Shown: positions 1-7,921 of the stretch, piece by piece
How the letters are laid out: every line of letters starts with the position of its first letter
Position numbering within the stretch: the stretch's first letter is position 1
NCBI GenBank assembly: GCA_013041975.1
Contig: JABDQZ010000229.1
Location: 1 to 18,130, forward strand
DNA length: 18,130 bases
Source of the DNA: Gammaproteobacteria bacterium
Lineage (GTDB): Bacteria; Pseudomonadota; Gammaproteobacteria; Chromatiales; Chromatiaceae
Direction of reading: 5' to 3'
Translations under genes and position numbers: made by a program
Notes under the pieces: model-generated
Told to the model about the DNA's origin: nothing
What the model saw: only the letters and a program-made list of their open reading frames with translations
Databases searched by the model: none

Positions 1-1169
1 AAGTACAGATTCGCACCACGGAGATGGATCGTATAGCGGAAGCTGGCATTGCAGCGCATTGGCTTTACAAGATGGACGGGGATGATCAGAACCTGTTCGC
101 CAATACGGCTGCAAAGGGCTGGTTAAACAATTTGCTGGAATTGCAGAAAGGCGCGGGTAATTCCGAAGAGTTTCTGGAGCACGTTAAAATCGACCTGTTC
201 CCTGATGAGGTTTATGTTTTTACACCTCGTGGCAAGATTATGGAATTACCCAAAGGGGCTACAGTGATCGACTTTGCCTATGCGGTACATTCTGATGTTG
301 GCAATCATTGTGTCGCGGCCCGTGTTGATCGCCGCCTGGTACCCTTGCGTTCACGTTTATTCAATGGTCAGACAGTGGAAATCCTGACCTCCAGTAATGC
401 ACGCCCCAGTCCAGCTTGGCTGGATGTGGTCATCACCGGCAAGGCGCGCGCCAATATCCGTACCTATCTCAAACAGCTCAAGCACCAGGAAGCAGTGGAG
501 TTAGGCAGACGCCTGCTCGAAAAAGAACTGGAAGTCTACGATTCCTGCATTGCAGACCTTTCAGCCGAGGCGGTAGAAAGTTATCTGGAAACTTACCGCT
601 TGCCGCATTTTGAAGCCTTGCTGGAAGATATCGCCCTGGGTAATCGCATGGCCTTGATGGTGGCTCGTCATATGATTGGTGCTGAAGAAGATAAGCAGCC
701 ACAGGAGACCGGAGAGCGAGCTGCAATGCCGCTGGCGATCCGCGGAACGGAGGGTCTGGTCGTCAAATATGCCAAGTGTTGCCGGCCGATTCCTGGTGAT
801 CCGATTGGTGCACTGTTCCGTCCGGGTACCGGTATTGTGGTTCATCATCGCGATTGTCGTAACCTCAGCGAGGAACACAAACAGGGTGACAGCTGGCTGG
901 ACGTGCAGTGGGAAGATGAAATGGAAGGTGAATTCACCACTGAACTTCGTGTGGAGGTAGGCAACCAGCGTGGTGTATTGGCGGAGATCGCTTCAACGAT
1001 AGCGGATACCGATTCCAATATTGAGCATGTGCATACCGAAGAACGCGATGGTATTACCACGGCATTGACCTTTATTATTTCCACGCATAATCGACAGCAT
1101 CTGGCGAGGATCATGAAACGCTTGAAGGCCTTGCCTCCTGTTATACGTATTACCAGGCAGATGGCATAG
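1..1169 (+). CDS. spoT: Bifunctional (p)ppGpp synthetase/hydrolase SpoT, C-terminal part
   Basis: The gene enters from the left edge: the reading frame is open from base 3 (VQIRTTEM...) and no start is visible, so about 388 C-terminal residues are present of a protein usually near 700. The N-terminal hydrolase and most of the synthetase domain lie outside; the first visible residues (VQIRT, then AGIAAHW) are the end of the synthetase region. A TGS domain follows at about nt 185-390 (EVYVFTPRGKI, LPKGATVIDFAYAVHS). Then come a helical segment, the conserved-cysteine region KYAKCCRPIPGDPIGALF at about nt 765-830, and a C-terminal ACT domain at about nt 935-1165. The CCRPIPGDPI and HHRDCRNL motifs resemble SpoT more than RelA. 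By family knowledge it makes and degrades the alarmone (p)ppGpp in the cytoplasm, with the C-terminal domains sensing starvation signals. SpoT versus a generic Rel protein is inferred from similarity and from the ridA/recG neighbourhood, which is typical of gammaproteobacterial spoT. Confidence 0.95.
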   Translation, partial: VQIRTTEMDRIAEAGIAAHWLYKMDGDDQNLFANTAAKGWLNNLLELQKGAGNSEEFLEHVKIDLFPDEVYVFTPRGKIMELPKGATVIDFAYAVHSDVGNHCVAARVDRRLVPLRSRLFNGQTVEILTSSNARPSPAWLDVVITGKARANIRTYLKQLKHQEAVELGRRLLEKELEVYDSCIADLSAEAVESYLETYRLPHFEALLEDIALGNRMALMVARHMIGAEEDKQPQETGERAAMPLAIRGTEGLVVKYAKCCRPIPGDPIGALFRPGTGIVVHHRDCRNLSEEHKQGDSWLDVQWEDEMEGEFTTELRVEVGNQRGVLAEIASTIADTDSNIEHVHTEERDGITTALTFIISTHNRQHLARIMKRLKALPPVIRITRQMA

Positions 1170-1228
1170 TCTGGACCATCAGAGCAGTCCGGGATATCAA
1201 TAATTACTGAAGAAATTGAGAACAAACA

Positions 1229-1612
1229 ATGAGCAAAGAAATCATAAGCACTGACCAGGCACCACAGGCTATAGGAACTTACTCACAGGCTGTCAAGGTA
1301 GGATCAACGGTTTACCTGTCAGGCCAGATTCCCCTGGTACCGGACACCATGGAAATCGTAGAAGGTGATATTGAAGCACGTATTCACCGTGTGTTTCAGA
1401 ATCTTCAGGCAGTCTGCAAGGCTGCAGGTGGTGACCTGTCCGATATTGTCAAGCTGAATGTCTTTCTGACTGACCTTGGAAACTTTCCAGTCGTCAACAA
1501 GGTGATGGCCGAGTACTTTGCTGAACCTTATCCCGCACGAGCGGCTATCGGCGTTGCAGCCCTGCCCAAGGATGCCGGGGTGGAAATGGATGGCGTGATG
1601 GAACTGGGTTAG
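1229..1612 (+). CDS. ridA: RidA family 2-iminobutanoate/2-iminopropanoate deaminase
   Basis: A 127-residue protein of the YjgF/YER057c/UK114 (RidA) family, the usual length. RidA hydrolyses reactive enamine/imine intermediates made by PLP enzymes such as threonine dehydratase, preventing damage to other PLP enzymes; it acts in the cytoplasm as a trimer. Family marks are IGTYSQAV (residues 15-22), VYLSGQIPL (28-36), the arginine in PYPARAAIGV (R104, matching the carboxylate-binding Arg105 of E. coli RidA) and a glutamate in GVEMD (E119, matching E. coli Glu120). The C-terminal tail DGVMELG differs from the usual hydrophobic ending but looks complete. It starts 59 nt after spoT and is probably cotranscribed with it, a common arrangement. 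The Shine-Dalgarno is weak (only a GAG a few bases before ATG). Its stop codon overlaps by 2 nt the stop of the convergent yjbQ. Confidence 0.95.
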   Translation: MSKEIISTDQAPQAIGTYSQAVKVGSTVYLSGQIPLVPDTMEIVEGDIEARIHRVFQNLQAVCKAAGGDLSDIVKLNVFLTDLGNFPVVNKVMAEYFAEPYPARAAIGVAALPKDAGVEMDGVMELG

Positions 1613-2031
1613 TTGCCGGTGACCGTTACCGTCACCCGCCTGCGGTGAGCATGGGTGCGGTGTTCCCACAGATAAATGCCCTGCCATGTGCCCAGCCCCA
1701 GGTGGCCCGCTGTGACCGGCACCGTCAAATCCATATTGGTCAGAATGCTGCGGATATGTGCTGACATATCATCAGGCCCTTCATCAACGTGGCGAAACAT
1801 CGGGCTGCCGTCCGGAACGGTATGTGACATGAAAGTCTCCAGGTCGACACGTACATCCGGGTCGGCATTTTCACAAAGAATCAGCGAAGCGCTGGTGTGA
1901 TGGATAAACACATGGCAAAGGCCGGTTTTGATACCTGAAGAGGCGACGACCTGCGCTATATCATGATCGATACGACTGGTGCCTCTTCCCGGGGTGTTGA
2001 ATTGCAGTGTTTCCTGATAAGTTTGAGTCAT
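1609..2031 (-). CDS. yjbQ: YjbQ/UPF0047 family protein (secondary thiamine-phosphate synthase type)
   Basis: A 140-residue protein of the YjbQ family (UPF0047), close to the usual length. Family motifs are IHHTSASLILCENADPDV (about residues 43-60), the acidic/His segment EGPDDMSAHI (about 84-93) and the C-terminal GLGTWQGIYLWEHR (about 112-125). E. coli YjbQ has weak thiamine-phosphate synthase activity when overexpressed, but the physiological role is unknown, so the product name should be read as a family label. It is on the minus strand between ridA and recG. Its stop overlaps the ridA stop by 2 nt, and its ATG is only 21 nt from the divergent recG start. No clear Shine-Dalgarno precedes the ATG. 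Confidence 0.9.
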   Translation of the reverse strand: MTQTYQETLQFNTPGRGTSRIDHDIAQVVASSGIKTGLCHVFIHHTSASLILCENADPDVRVDLETFMSHTVPDGSPMFRHVDEGPDDMSAHIRSILTNMDLTVPVTAGHLGLGTWQGIYLWEHRTHAHRRRVTVTVTGN

Positions 2032-2052
2032 AACAAATCGTTACAGTAATTT

Positions 2053-4140
2053 ATGCCTGCAAGCGAGAATAACACTACCTCTGCTTTCCCGGTAACCCGT
2101 CTAAAAGGTGTCGGGCCAAAGGCGGCCGAACGTCTGGAAAAGCTGGGCATTCATACGGCACAGGATATCCTGTTTCATCTGCCCATTCGTTACCAGGATC
2201 GAACCAGTGTTATAAACATAGGTACCGTCAGACCTGGTATGCAGGTGGTTGTTGAAGGTGAGGTGGATCACAGTGAAATCCGTTTTGGGCGACGTCGAGC
2301 GCTGCTGGTGCATATCTCGGATGGTACCGGCAGCCTGATTCTGCGGTTTTTTCATTTCTCAGCAGCCCAGAAAAACAACCTTGCCAAGGGTAAACAGATC
2401 CGCTGCTTTGGCGAGGTTCGGCGAGGTCAGAACCGTTATGAAATGATCCATCCCGAATATCAGCTGGATATTGAACGTGACGGGGAGCTTGACGAAGAAA
2501 GTCTCACGCCAATCTACCCGACCACAGAAGGTATGCACCAGTTAACCTGGCGTTCACTGACGGATCAGTGTTTGCAATTACTTGAAGAAGGGCAGCTGGG
2601 CTTGCAGGAACTACTGCCAGAAAATATCGCATCAGAATATTCCACGCTGGCCCGGGCGTTGACTTTATTGCACCGGCCTCCAACTGATATCGATTTTGCC
2701 CTGTTGACAGAAGGCAAACACAAAATCCAGCAGCGTCTTGCCCTTGAGGAACTGACAGCGCATCAGGTTAGCTTGAGGCAGATGCGTTATCAGCATCGCC
2801 AGCATGAGGCGCCGCCTCTGAAGTCTGATCGCAAGCTTCAATCTGCTTTTCTCAAACAGTTGCCCTTCAACCTTACCGGCGCCCAGCAAAATACCGTTGA
2901 AGTCATCAGTAAAGACCTGCTCAATGATCATCCAATGATGAGGCTGGTGCAGGGTGATGTCGGTAGCGGCAAAACCGTTGTGGCTGCGTTGGCGGCACTA
3001 CAGGCAATTTCAGCCGGTTACCAGGTGGCACTCATGGCGCCGACAGAATTGCTGTCTGAGCAGCATCGTAATAACTTTCAGATATGGTTTGGGACATTGG
3101 GGATTGAGGTTGCCTGGCTGACAGGCAAACTCAAAGGTAAGCCTCGTCGACAACAGCTTGAGCGCATTGCAGCAAACCAGGTGCAAATGATTGTGGGTAC
3201 CCATGCGCTGTTTCAGGATGAAGTGATCTATGCCAGCTTGGGGCTGGTGATTATTGATGAACAGCATCGCTTCGGGGTGCATCAGCGTTTGGCCCTAAAA
3301 GATAAGGGTAATGCGGTTGTGCCGCATCAACTGGTGATGACCGCAACACCGATTCCGCGAACACTGGCAATGACAGCCTTTGCCGACCTTGATGTGTCAG
3401 TGATTGATGAACTGCCCCCAGGACGTACACCGGTTAAAACCGTATTGATATCCGATGAGCGTCGCGAACAAGTGATGCAGCGCGTGCAGCAGGCCTGTAA
3501 AAGTGGCAGGCAGGCCTACTGGGTTTGTACCTTGATTGAAGAATCTGAAAGTCTGCAATGTCAGGCGGCTGAAGACACGGCAAACCTGTTGGCCGAGCAG
3601 CTCCAGGAATTGAGAATCGGCCTGGTTCATGGTCGCCTGTCATCTTCCGACAAGGAACGTGTGATGCAGCATTTCAAGACGGGTGAGCTGGATTTGCTGG
3701 TGGCGACCACGGTCATCGAGGTAGGTGTCGATGTTCCCAATGCCAGTCTGATGATTATTGAAAACCCTGAGCGCCTGGGTTTGTCGCAACTACACCAGTT
3801 GCGTGGTCGTGTGGGGCGCGGCAGCGTTGAGAGTCATTGCCTGTTAATGTACCACGCGCCACTGAGTCAGAATGGGCAGCAGCGTTTATCCGTGATGCGT
3901 GAAACCACCGATGGTTTTGTGATCGCCCAGAAGGACCTGGAACTGCGTGGTCCGGGAGAAGTGCTGGGTACACGTCAGACCGGTGAAATGCAGCTGAAAA
4001 TTGCGGATTTGATGCGCGATCAGTTACTGTTACCCAGGGCGCAGGAAGTGGCAGAAACTCTGATCAGCGAATATCCGCATCATACTGATTTGCTGGTGAG
4101 GCGCTGGTTGGGGAACAAAACCCGATACGCAAACGTTTAA
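2053..4140 (+). CDS. recG: ATP-dependent DNA helicase RecG
   Basis: A 695-residue protein, the normal RecG length. RecG is a monomeric superfamily 2 dsDNA translocase that remodels stalled replication forks and branch-migrates Holliday junctions. The N-terminal wedge/OB domain is at about residues 1-160 (PIRYQDRTSV near 44-53; GSLILRFFHFS near 94-104). Helicase motifs follow in order: Walker A GDVGSGKT (301-308), MAPTELLSEQH, motif II DEQH (402-405, the RecG version of the DEAD box), TATPIPRT, VHGRLSSSDKE, VATTVIEVGVDVPNA, and motif VI QLRGRVGRG with the arginine finger. The C-terminal ELRGPGEVLGTRQTG is the RecG-specific segment. The ATG at 2053 has no evident Shine-Dalgarno and lies 21 nt from the divergent yjbQ start, so its promoter must lie partly inside yjbQ or far upstream. 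No frameshift or missing motif is seen. Confidence 0.98.
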   Translation: MPASENNTTSAFPVTRLKGVGPKAAERLEKLGIHTAQDILFHLPIRYQDRTSVINIGTVRPGMQVVVEGEVDHSEIRFGRRRALLVHISDGTGSLILRFFHFSAAQKNNLAKGKQIRCFGEVRRGQNRYEMIHPEYQLDIERDGELDEESLTPIYPTTEGMHQLTWRSLTDQCLQLLEEGQLGLQELLPENIASEYSTLARALTLLHRPPTDIDFALLTEGKHKIQQRLALEELTAHQVSLRQMRYQHRQHEAPPLKSDRKLQSAFLKQLPFNLTGAQQNTVEVISKDLLNDHPMMRLVQGDVGSGKTVVAALAALQAISAGYQVALMAPTELLSEQHRNNFQIWFGTLGIEVAWLTGKLKGKPRRQQLERIAANQVQMIVGTHALFQDEVIYASLGLVIIDEQHRFGVHQRLALKDKGNAVVPHQLVMTATPIPRTLAMTAFADLDVSVIDELPPGRTPVKTVLISDERREQVMQRVQQACKSGRQAYWVCTLIEESESLQCQAAEDTANLLAEQLQELRIGLVHGRLSSSDKERVMQHFKTGELDLLVATTVIEVGVDVPNASLMIIENPERLGLSQLHQLRGRVGRGSVESHCLLMYHAPLSQNGQQRLSVMRETTDGFVIAQKDLELRGPGEVLGTRQTGEMQLKIADLMRDQLLLPRAQEVAETLISEYPHHTDLLVRRWLGNKTRYANV

Positions 4141-4153
4141 CCTTGAAATTGTT

Positions 4154-4181
4154 TTGACTCGTGTCCTTAACCCTTCATAAT
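4154..4181 (+). promoter_or_regulatory. Candidate sigma70 promoter for dgkA-ubiC-ubiA
   Basis: TTGACT (4154-4159) and CATAAT (4176-4181) are separated by 16 bp, each matching 5 of 6 consensus bases. It lies in the 90-bp gap after recG, with the start of transcription expected near 4188 and a leader of about 40 nt before the dgkA Shine-Dalgarno. It is the best promoter-like pair in that gap. No terminator hairpin was found between recG and this site, so readthrough from recG is also possible. Confidence 0.5.
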
Positions 4182-4230
4182 TCCGTATCAATTTTTGCAA
4201 TGAGCTGTTCCTCAACACAGGGAGAGAACT

Positions 4231-4602
4231 GTGGGTAAACCAGGCAATACTGGTATTACAAGAATCATCAGGGCATTCGGCTTTTCCATGAAAGGCTTCA
4301 GGGCTGCCTGGCAGCACGAAGCTGCATTCAGACAGGAACTGATGTTGACTGTTGTGCTGGCTCCACTGGCTTTTGTACTGGCCGAAAGCATGATGCAACT
4401 GGCCCTGTTACTGTTGTGCCTGTTTATTGTGCTGATTACCGAGATCCTTAATTCAGCGATAGAAGCCGTGGTTGATCGTGTCAGTGATGAGCATCATGAT
4501 CTTGCCGGACGTGCCAAGGACTTTGGCTCTGCCGCTGTTTTCCTGTCCCTGACCATGACGATCGTAGTCTGGGGTCTGGTGATTTTTGAGCGTTACAGCT
4601 AA
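4231..4602 (+). CDS. dgkA: Diacylglycerol kinase DgkA
   Basis: A 123-residue integral membrane protein of the prokaryotic DgkA family (E. coli 122). It phosphorylates diacylglycerol to phosphatidic acid using MgATP, recycling diacylglycerol released during envelope glycan synthesis, and forms a trimer in the inner membrane. Three hydrophobic helices are visible at about 38-52, 55-70 and 100-118. The signature EILNSAIEAVVDR (71-83) carries the conserved Glu71, Asn74 and catalytic-type Glu78 (E. coli Glu69, Asn72, Glu76), and GRAKDFGSAA supplies Lys96/Asp97. The chosen start is GTG at 4231, preceded by a good Shine-Dalgarno (AGGGAGAG, 4219-4226); no in-frame ATG gives a full-length protein. It is the first gene of an operon with ubiC (10-nt gap). 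Confidence 0.96.
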   Translation: MGKPGNTGITRIIRAFGFSMKGFRAAWQHEAAFRQELMLTVVLAPLAFVLAESMMQLALLLLCLFIVLITEILNSAIEAVVDRVSDEHHDLAGRAKDFGSAAVFLSLTMTIVVWGLVIFERYS

Positions 4603-4612
4603 ATAGAGGTTA

Positions 4613-5170
4613 ATGAGTTTGCGCCAATCCATCGAACCCAGCTGGTATCTGTCCGAGTCTTTTAGGGATTCGGATTTGCCCGCAGGGTTATCCGCCTGGC
4701 TTCTGGACGCAGGTTCCCTTACCACGAAGCTGGTTGCCTGCTGTGGCAGTCATTTCAATGTGCGACCGGTCAGCCAGCAATGGGAACGGCCGTTAAGAAG
4801 TGAACAGGTATTACTGGGGATACGCAAGAAAGAAGTGGCACTGACGCGACAGGTGCTGCTGCTGTGTGATGATGAACCATGGGTTTTTGCACGCACCCTG
4901 ATCCCTGCTTCCAGCTTCAGGGGCAGGGCAAAACGCCTGGCCTATCTGAAAAGCAAGCCGCTGGGGGCGGTACTGTTTTCAGACCCGCATACAGTTCGCA
5001 AAACCATGGAGATTGCCCGTTTCAACCAAAGCCATCTGCTGCATCAATATGCCAATCACCATGCCGGAAAAATTGATGAAGACCTTTGGGGGCGACGCAC
5101 ACTTTTCCAGTTTGCCGGAAGCCCGTTGCTGGTTAACGAAATTTTTCTGCCGGATATCCCGAAAGACTGA
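4613..5170 (+). CDS. ubiC: Chorismate pyruvate-lyase UbiC
   Basis: A 185-residue UbiC family protein. It converts chorismate to 4-hydroxybenzoate plus pyruvate, the first committed step of ubiquinone synthesis, in the cytoplasm. Visible marks are WLLDAGSLTTKL (29-40), ALTRQVLLL with the substrate-binding arginine (R79; E. coli Arg76), PWVFARTLIP (89-98), PLGAVLF (116-122; L117 matches E. coli Leu114) and LWGRRTLFQFAGSPLLVNEIFLP (from 158), with Glu176 matching catalytic-site Glu155. It is somewhat longer than E. coli UbiC (165). It starts 10 nt after dgkA behind AGAGG (4605-4609), and the next gene, ubiA, uses the 4-hydroxybenzoate it makes. Only 3 nt separate it from ubiA, so translational coupling is likely. 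Confidence 0.95.
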   Translation: MSLRQSIEPSWYLSESFRDSDLPAGLSAWLLDAGSLTTKLVACCGSHFNVRPVSQQWERPLRSEQVLLGIRKKEVALTRQVLLLCDDEPWVFARTLIPASSFRGRAKRLAYLKSKPLGAVLFSDPHTVRKTMEIARFNQSHLLHQYANHHAGKIDEDLWGRRTLFQFAGSPLLVNEIFLPDIPKD

Positions 5171-5173
5171 TTA

Positions 5174-6094
5174 ATGAAAACCGACGAATCTCAAATCAGG
5201 GTACAGCTGGCGCTTCCACAGGAGCAGGTCAGTTATGATGAAAAGCTCAAGGGTGCCTGGCAACTGATACGTGCGGATAAACCAATCGGTATTTTATTAC
5301 TGCTATGGCCTGCGCTCTGGGCATTATGGATTGCAGGGCAGGGCAAGCCCGACTGGTATGTGACACTGGTTTTTATCCTGGGCAGCGTGCTGGTGCGTTC
5401 GGCTGGCTGTGCTGCGAATGATTTTGCTGATCGACGTATTGATCAGCGTGTAATGCGTACCTGTCTGCGGCCGATAGCGTCTGGAATTATACAGCCCAGA
5501 GAAGCCCTGATCATTTTTGGCATTTTGATTGCGTCTGCACTGATGCTGGTGCTTACCCTGAATCTGCAAACTTTCGTGTTGTCATCAGTGGCCGTTGTGC
5601 TGGCCTTAATTTACCCCTATACAAAACGTTATACGCATTTTCCCCAGGTGGTGCTTGGCTTTGCCTTTGGCTGGATAGTGCCAATGGCGTTTTCTGCGCT
5701 GGGTGTTGAGTTTCAGCCGGTAACCTGGGTGCTGTTTGTCATTACCATGTTATGGGTGCTGATCTACGATACTGAATATGCCATGGTCGACAGGGATGAA
5801 GACAAGCTGATCGGAGTGAAGTCCATTGCGATCTTTTTTGGGGATTATGATGTTCTGGCAATAGCTGTCATGCAGGTCATTATGATAGGACTGTTGCTAC
5901 TGGTTGGTGAAATGAGCGGTCGCAGCTGGCTTTATGCTGTTGGTGTGGTTTTGTCTTCTGTTTATTTTGTCCGGCAGCAGATACTGATGAGCCTGGATAA
6001 AAAATCAGGTGCCTATGCTGCATTTTTGAACAATAACTGTTTTGGCATGACTATTTTTCTGCTATTGCTGGCAGATTATATTGTCACTGGTTAG
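5174..6094 (+). CDS. ubiA: 4-hydroxybenzoate polyprenyltransferase UbiA
   Basis: A 306-residue inner-membrane prenyltransferase with eight or nine hydrophobic helices. It attaches the polyprenyl tail to 4-hydroxybenzoate, the second step of ubiquinone synthesis. The two Mg-diphosphate binding motifs are present: NDFADRRID (Asn82, Asp83, Asp86, Asp90) and YDTEYAMVDRDED (Asp199, Asp206, Asp208, Asp210). ADKPIGILLLLWPALWAL (34-51) is the UbiA-typical first helix. About 30 residues precede that helix, slightly more than in E. coli; the ATG at 5174, 3 nt after ubiC, is accepted because of coupling although its Shine-Dalgarno is poor. The RTxxRP element reads RTCLRP, with a cysteine where many homologues have a charged or polar residue. 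It converges on the comF/gntX gene with only 4 nt between stops. Confidence 0.96.
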   Translation: MKTDESQIRVQLALPQEQVSYDEKLKGAWQLIRADKPIGILLLLWPALWALWIAGQGKPDWYVTLVFILGSVLVRSAGCAANDFADRRIDQRVMRTCLRPIASGIIQPREALIIFGILIASALMLVLTLNLQTFVLSSVAVVLALIYPYTKRYTHFPQVVLGFAFGWIVPMAFSALGVEFQPVTWVLFVITMLWVLIYDTEYAMVDRDEDKLIGVKSIAIFFGDYDVLAIAVMQVIMIGLLLLVGEMSGRSWLYAVGVVLSSVYFVRQQILMSLDKKSGAYAAFLNNNCFGMTIFLLLLADYIVTG

Positions 6095-6098
6095 GAAT

Positions 6099-6806
6099 TC
6101 ATTTAAGAGCGGTTCTGGCGATTGCCCAGCAGTCAATCGTTGCACAGCCATTGTTGCAAAGTAGTTTGCTGATTTCATTCATTGTGGAGCCGGAAGTTAA
6201 TACATCGTCAACAATGGCGGCATGCTGATGCTCAAATTCCCTATTCAGTGTGAATGCCTTTCTTAGGATCGTTGTGCGCTTTTTGATATTCAGTTCATGT
6301 TGCGGTGGCGTTTTCAGCCGACGCCGAACCGAACGGGAATCAACCGGTATACCAAGCTGTTTGCCAATGTGTCGTGCGAGCCACAGTGACTGGTTGAAAC
6401 CACGTTGTCTCACACGAGAGGAATGTAACGGAACCGGGACCAGTATCTCTGGCATCACGATATTCGAATCGAAGATCTTTTGTAAAAACAGGTCAGCCAG
6501 TAACTTGCCACTGACCAGGTCATTGCGAAATTTGAATTTCCATATCCACTGATCGACAGGATGCTCGTAGCGGAAAGGAATAAAAGCCGAGTTGAAAGTG
6601 GGAGATGTTTTCTGGCATTGGCCACAGAGCTGATGATTTCCGGATTCCAGTGGCAAGGCGCATTGCCTGCAACAAACCCTGTTTGCAGGTAATTCTGTGA
6701 AACATTGGTTGCAAATGGCGCTTGAGGTACCTGAAAGCTGGCGGCAGTTCAGGCAGGACTGGGCAAAAACAATATCCTGTATAAAATTTACACACTTGTT
6801 AATCAT
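6099..6806 (-). CDS. ComF/GntX-type phosphoribosyltransferase-like protein
   Basis: A 235-residue ComF family protein (E. coli GntX/YhgH type), often annotated as a DNA-uptake or utilisation protein. The N-terminus has a zinc-ribbon-like set of Cys pairs: C18/C21, C32/C35, C45-C46/C49 and C61/C64. The C-terminal half is a type I phosphoribosyltransferase fold: VPVPLH, RGFNQSLWLAR, then the PRPP-binding loop IVDDVLTSGSTMNE near residues 195-210. ComF is needed for transformation in naturally competent bacteria, and GntX for use of DNA as a nutrient in E. coli; the molecular reaction is not established. I chose the second Met (6806) because AAGGA (6819 to 6815) is 8 nt before it, while the Met at 6815 would overlap that Shine-Dalgarno. 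It is divergent from bioB, a position conserved in many gammaproteobacteria. Confidence 0.9.
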   Translation of the reverse strand: MINKCVNFIQDIVFAQSCLNCRQLSGTSSAICNQCFTELPANRVCCRQCALPLESGNHQLCGQCQKTSPTFNSAFIPFRYEHPVDQWIWKFKFRNDLVSGKLLADLFLQKIFDSNIVMPEILVPVPLHSSRVRQRGFNQSLWLARHIGKQLGIPVDSRSVRRRLKTPPQHELNIKKRTTILRKAFTLNREFEHQHAAIVDDVLTSGSTMNEISKLLCNNGCATIDCWAIARTALK

Positions 6807-6828
6807 GATAACCATCCTTGGTTGACAA
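6796..6828. promoter_or_regulatory. Candidate BirA operator of the biotin operon
   Basis: TTGTTAATC (6796-6804), then 15 bp, then GGTTGACAA (6820-6828). This matches the known BirA box of TTGTAAACC, a 14-16 bp spacer and GGTTTACAA at 7 of 9 and 8 of 9 positions. The right half contains the -35 hexamer TTGACA of the candidate bioB promoter, and the left half covers the first codons of the divergent comF/gntX gene. By analogy with E. coli, biotinoyl-AMP-bound BirA dimers would block transcription here when biotin is sufficient. birA is not in the window, so I cannot see whether the cell's BirA has a DNA-binding domain. Confidence 0.55.
6815..6819 (-). promoter_or_regulatory. Shine-Dalgarno that decides the comF/gntX start
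   Basis: AAGGA on the minus strand, 8 nt before the ATG at 6806. An ATG at 6815 overlaps the last base of this site and so cannot use it. This favours the 235-residue over the 238-residue product. Confidence 0.55.
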
Positions 6829-6849
6829 TGAAGACTAACACTTTACACT
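6822..6849 (+). promoter_or_regulatory. Candidate sigma70 promoter of bioBFHCD
   Basis: A perfect -35 box TTGACA (6822-6827), a 16-bp spacer and TACACT (6844-6849, 4 of 6 matches) lie upstream of bioB, giving an expected leader of about 35 nt. The -35 box lies inside the right half of the candidate BirA operator, the geometry expected for repression. Confidence 0.5.
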
Positions 6850-6891
6850 GCATTGCATCCCATATCACCCTAAACGACCGGGGAATTCAAC

Positions 6892-7920
6892 ATGGCCACC
6901 CGACATGACTGGTCGCTTGACGACATTCAGGCGCTATTTCACAAACCTTTCAATGATCTGGTTTTTGACGCACAGTCGCTTCATCGCCAGCATTTCGATC
7001 CCAACCAGGTGCAGGTCAGCACGCTGTTAAGTATCAAGACCGGGGCCTGTCCGGAGGATTGTGGATACTGTTCCCAGAGTGCCAAAAATGATACCGGTCT
7101 GGAACGTGAACGCCTCATGCCCCTGGATGAAGTGATCACGAATGCGCTGGCTGCGAAGGAAAAAGGTGCAACCCGTTTCTGCATGGGAGCGGCATGGCGT
7201 AATCCGACCGACAAAAACCTCGACAAGGTCATCGACATGATTAGCGCGGTGCGCGATATGGGTATGGAAACCTGTGTGACGCTGGGGATGCTTTCAGGAG
7301 ACCAGGCAGGGCGTCTGCGTGATGCCGGGCTCGATTATTACAATCACAACCTTGATACCTCGCCGGAGTTTTACGGCAATGTCATCACCACCCGCACTTA
7401 CCAGGATCGTCTGGACACCATCAGTCATGTGCGTGATGCAGGCATCAATGTCTGTTCAGGTGGCATTCTGGGTATGGGTGAATCCCGTAAAGACCGTGCC
7501 GCCATGCTGCAGGAACTGGCCAACATGCCAAAGCATCCGGAGTCTGTTCCTATTAACATGCTGGTACGTATTGAAGGTACGCCTCTATTTGGTAACGAAG
7601 ACCTGGATCATCTCGAATTTATTCGTACCATCGCGGTTGCACGTATTTTGATGCCTGAGTCTTATGTACGTTTATCTGCCGGTCGTACTGACATGACCGA
7701 TGAGATGCAGGCCCTTTGTTACTTTGCAGGAGCTAATTCAATTTTCTATGGTGATCAGTTGCTGACAACAGATAACCCTGAAACGGATAAAGACAGGCAA
7801 CTGTTTGAGCGTCTTGGTTTGAACATGGAAGAGAAAATTGAAACCGAGATTAAGGCAGCGAAAACCTGTCATGCGCCGGCTGAAGCAGTTGGTGAAAATC
7901 CGGGACTTTCTCCGTCATAA
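6892..7920 (+). CDS. bioB: Biotin synthase BioB
   Basis: A 342-residue radical SAM enzyme that inserts sulfur into dethiobiotin to make biotin, the last step of the pathway. The SAM-radical cluster motif CPEDCGYC gives Cys53, Cys57 and Cys60, and the second [2Fe-2S] cluster ligands Cys97, Cys128, Cys188 and Arg260 are all present at the same numbers as in E. coli BioB. The fold is a TIM barrel, active as a cytoplasmic dimer. The start ATG at 6892 follows GGGGA with 7 nt spacing. The C-terminus (after about residue 315) is a variable tail. It heads bioBFHCD; the 124-nt gap before bioF holds a palindromic repeat. Confidence 0.98.
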   Translation: MATRHDWSLDDIQALFHKPFNDLVFDAQSLHRQHFDPNQVQVSTLLSIKTGACPEDCGYCSQSAKNDTGLERERLMPLDEVITNALAAKEKGATRFCMGAAWRNPTDKNLDKVIDMISAVRDMGMETCVTLGMLSGDQAGRLRDAGLDYYNHNLDTSPEFYGNVITTRTYQDRLDTISHVRDAGINVCSGGILGMGESRKDRAAMLQELANMPKHPESVPINMLVRIEGTPLFGNEDLDHLEFIRTIAVARILMPESYVRLSAGRTDMTDEMQALCYFAGANSIFYGDQLLTTDNPETDKDRQLFERLGLNMEEKIETEIKAAKTCHAPAEAVGENPGLSPS

Positions 7921-7921
7921 C

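Noticed and set aside
1170..1228. Short hairpin GGAC...GTCC between spoT and ridA as a terminator
   Set aside because: The core stem is only 4-6 bp and no T-run follows; spoT and ridA are more likely cotranscribed.
1618..1636. Hairpin GGTGAC-N7-GTCACC just after the ridA stop as a terminator
   Set aside because: It has only a 6-bp stem and no T-run, and it lies inside the yjbQ coding end, where repeated Val/Thr codons explain the symmetry.
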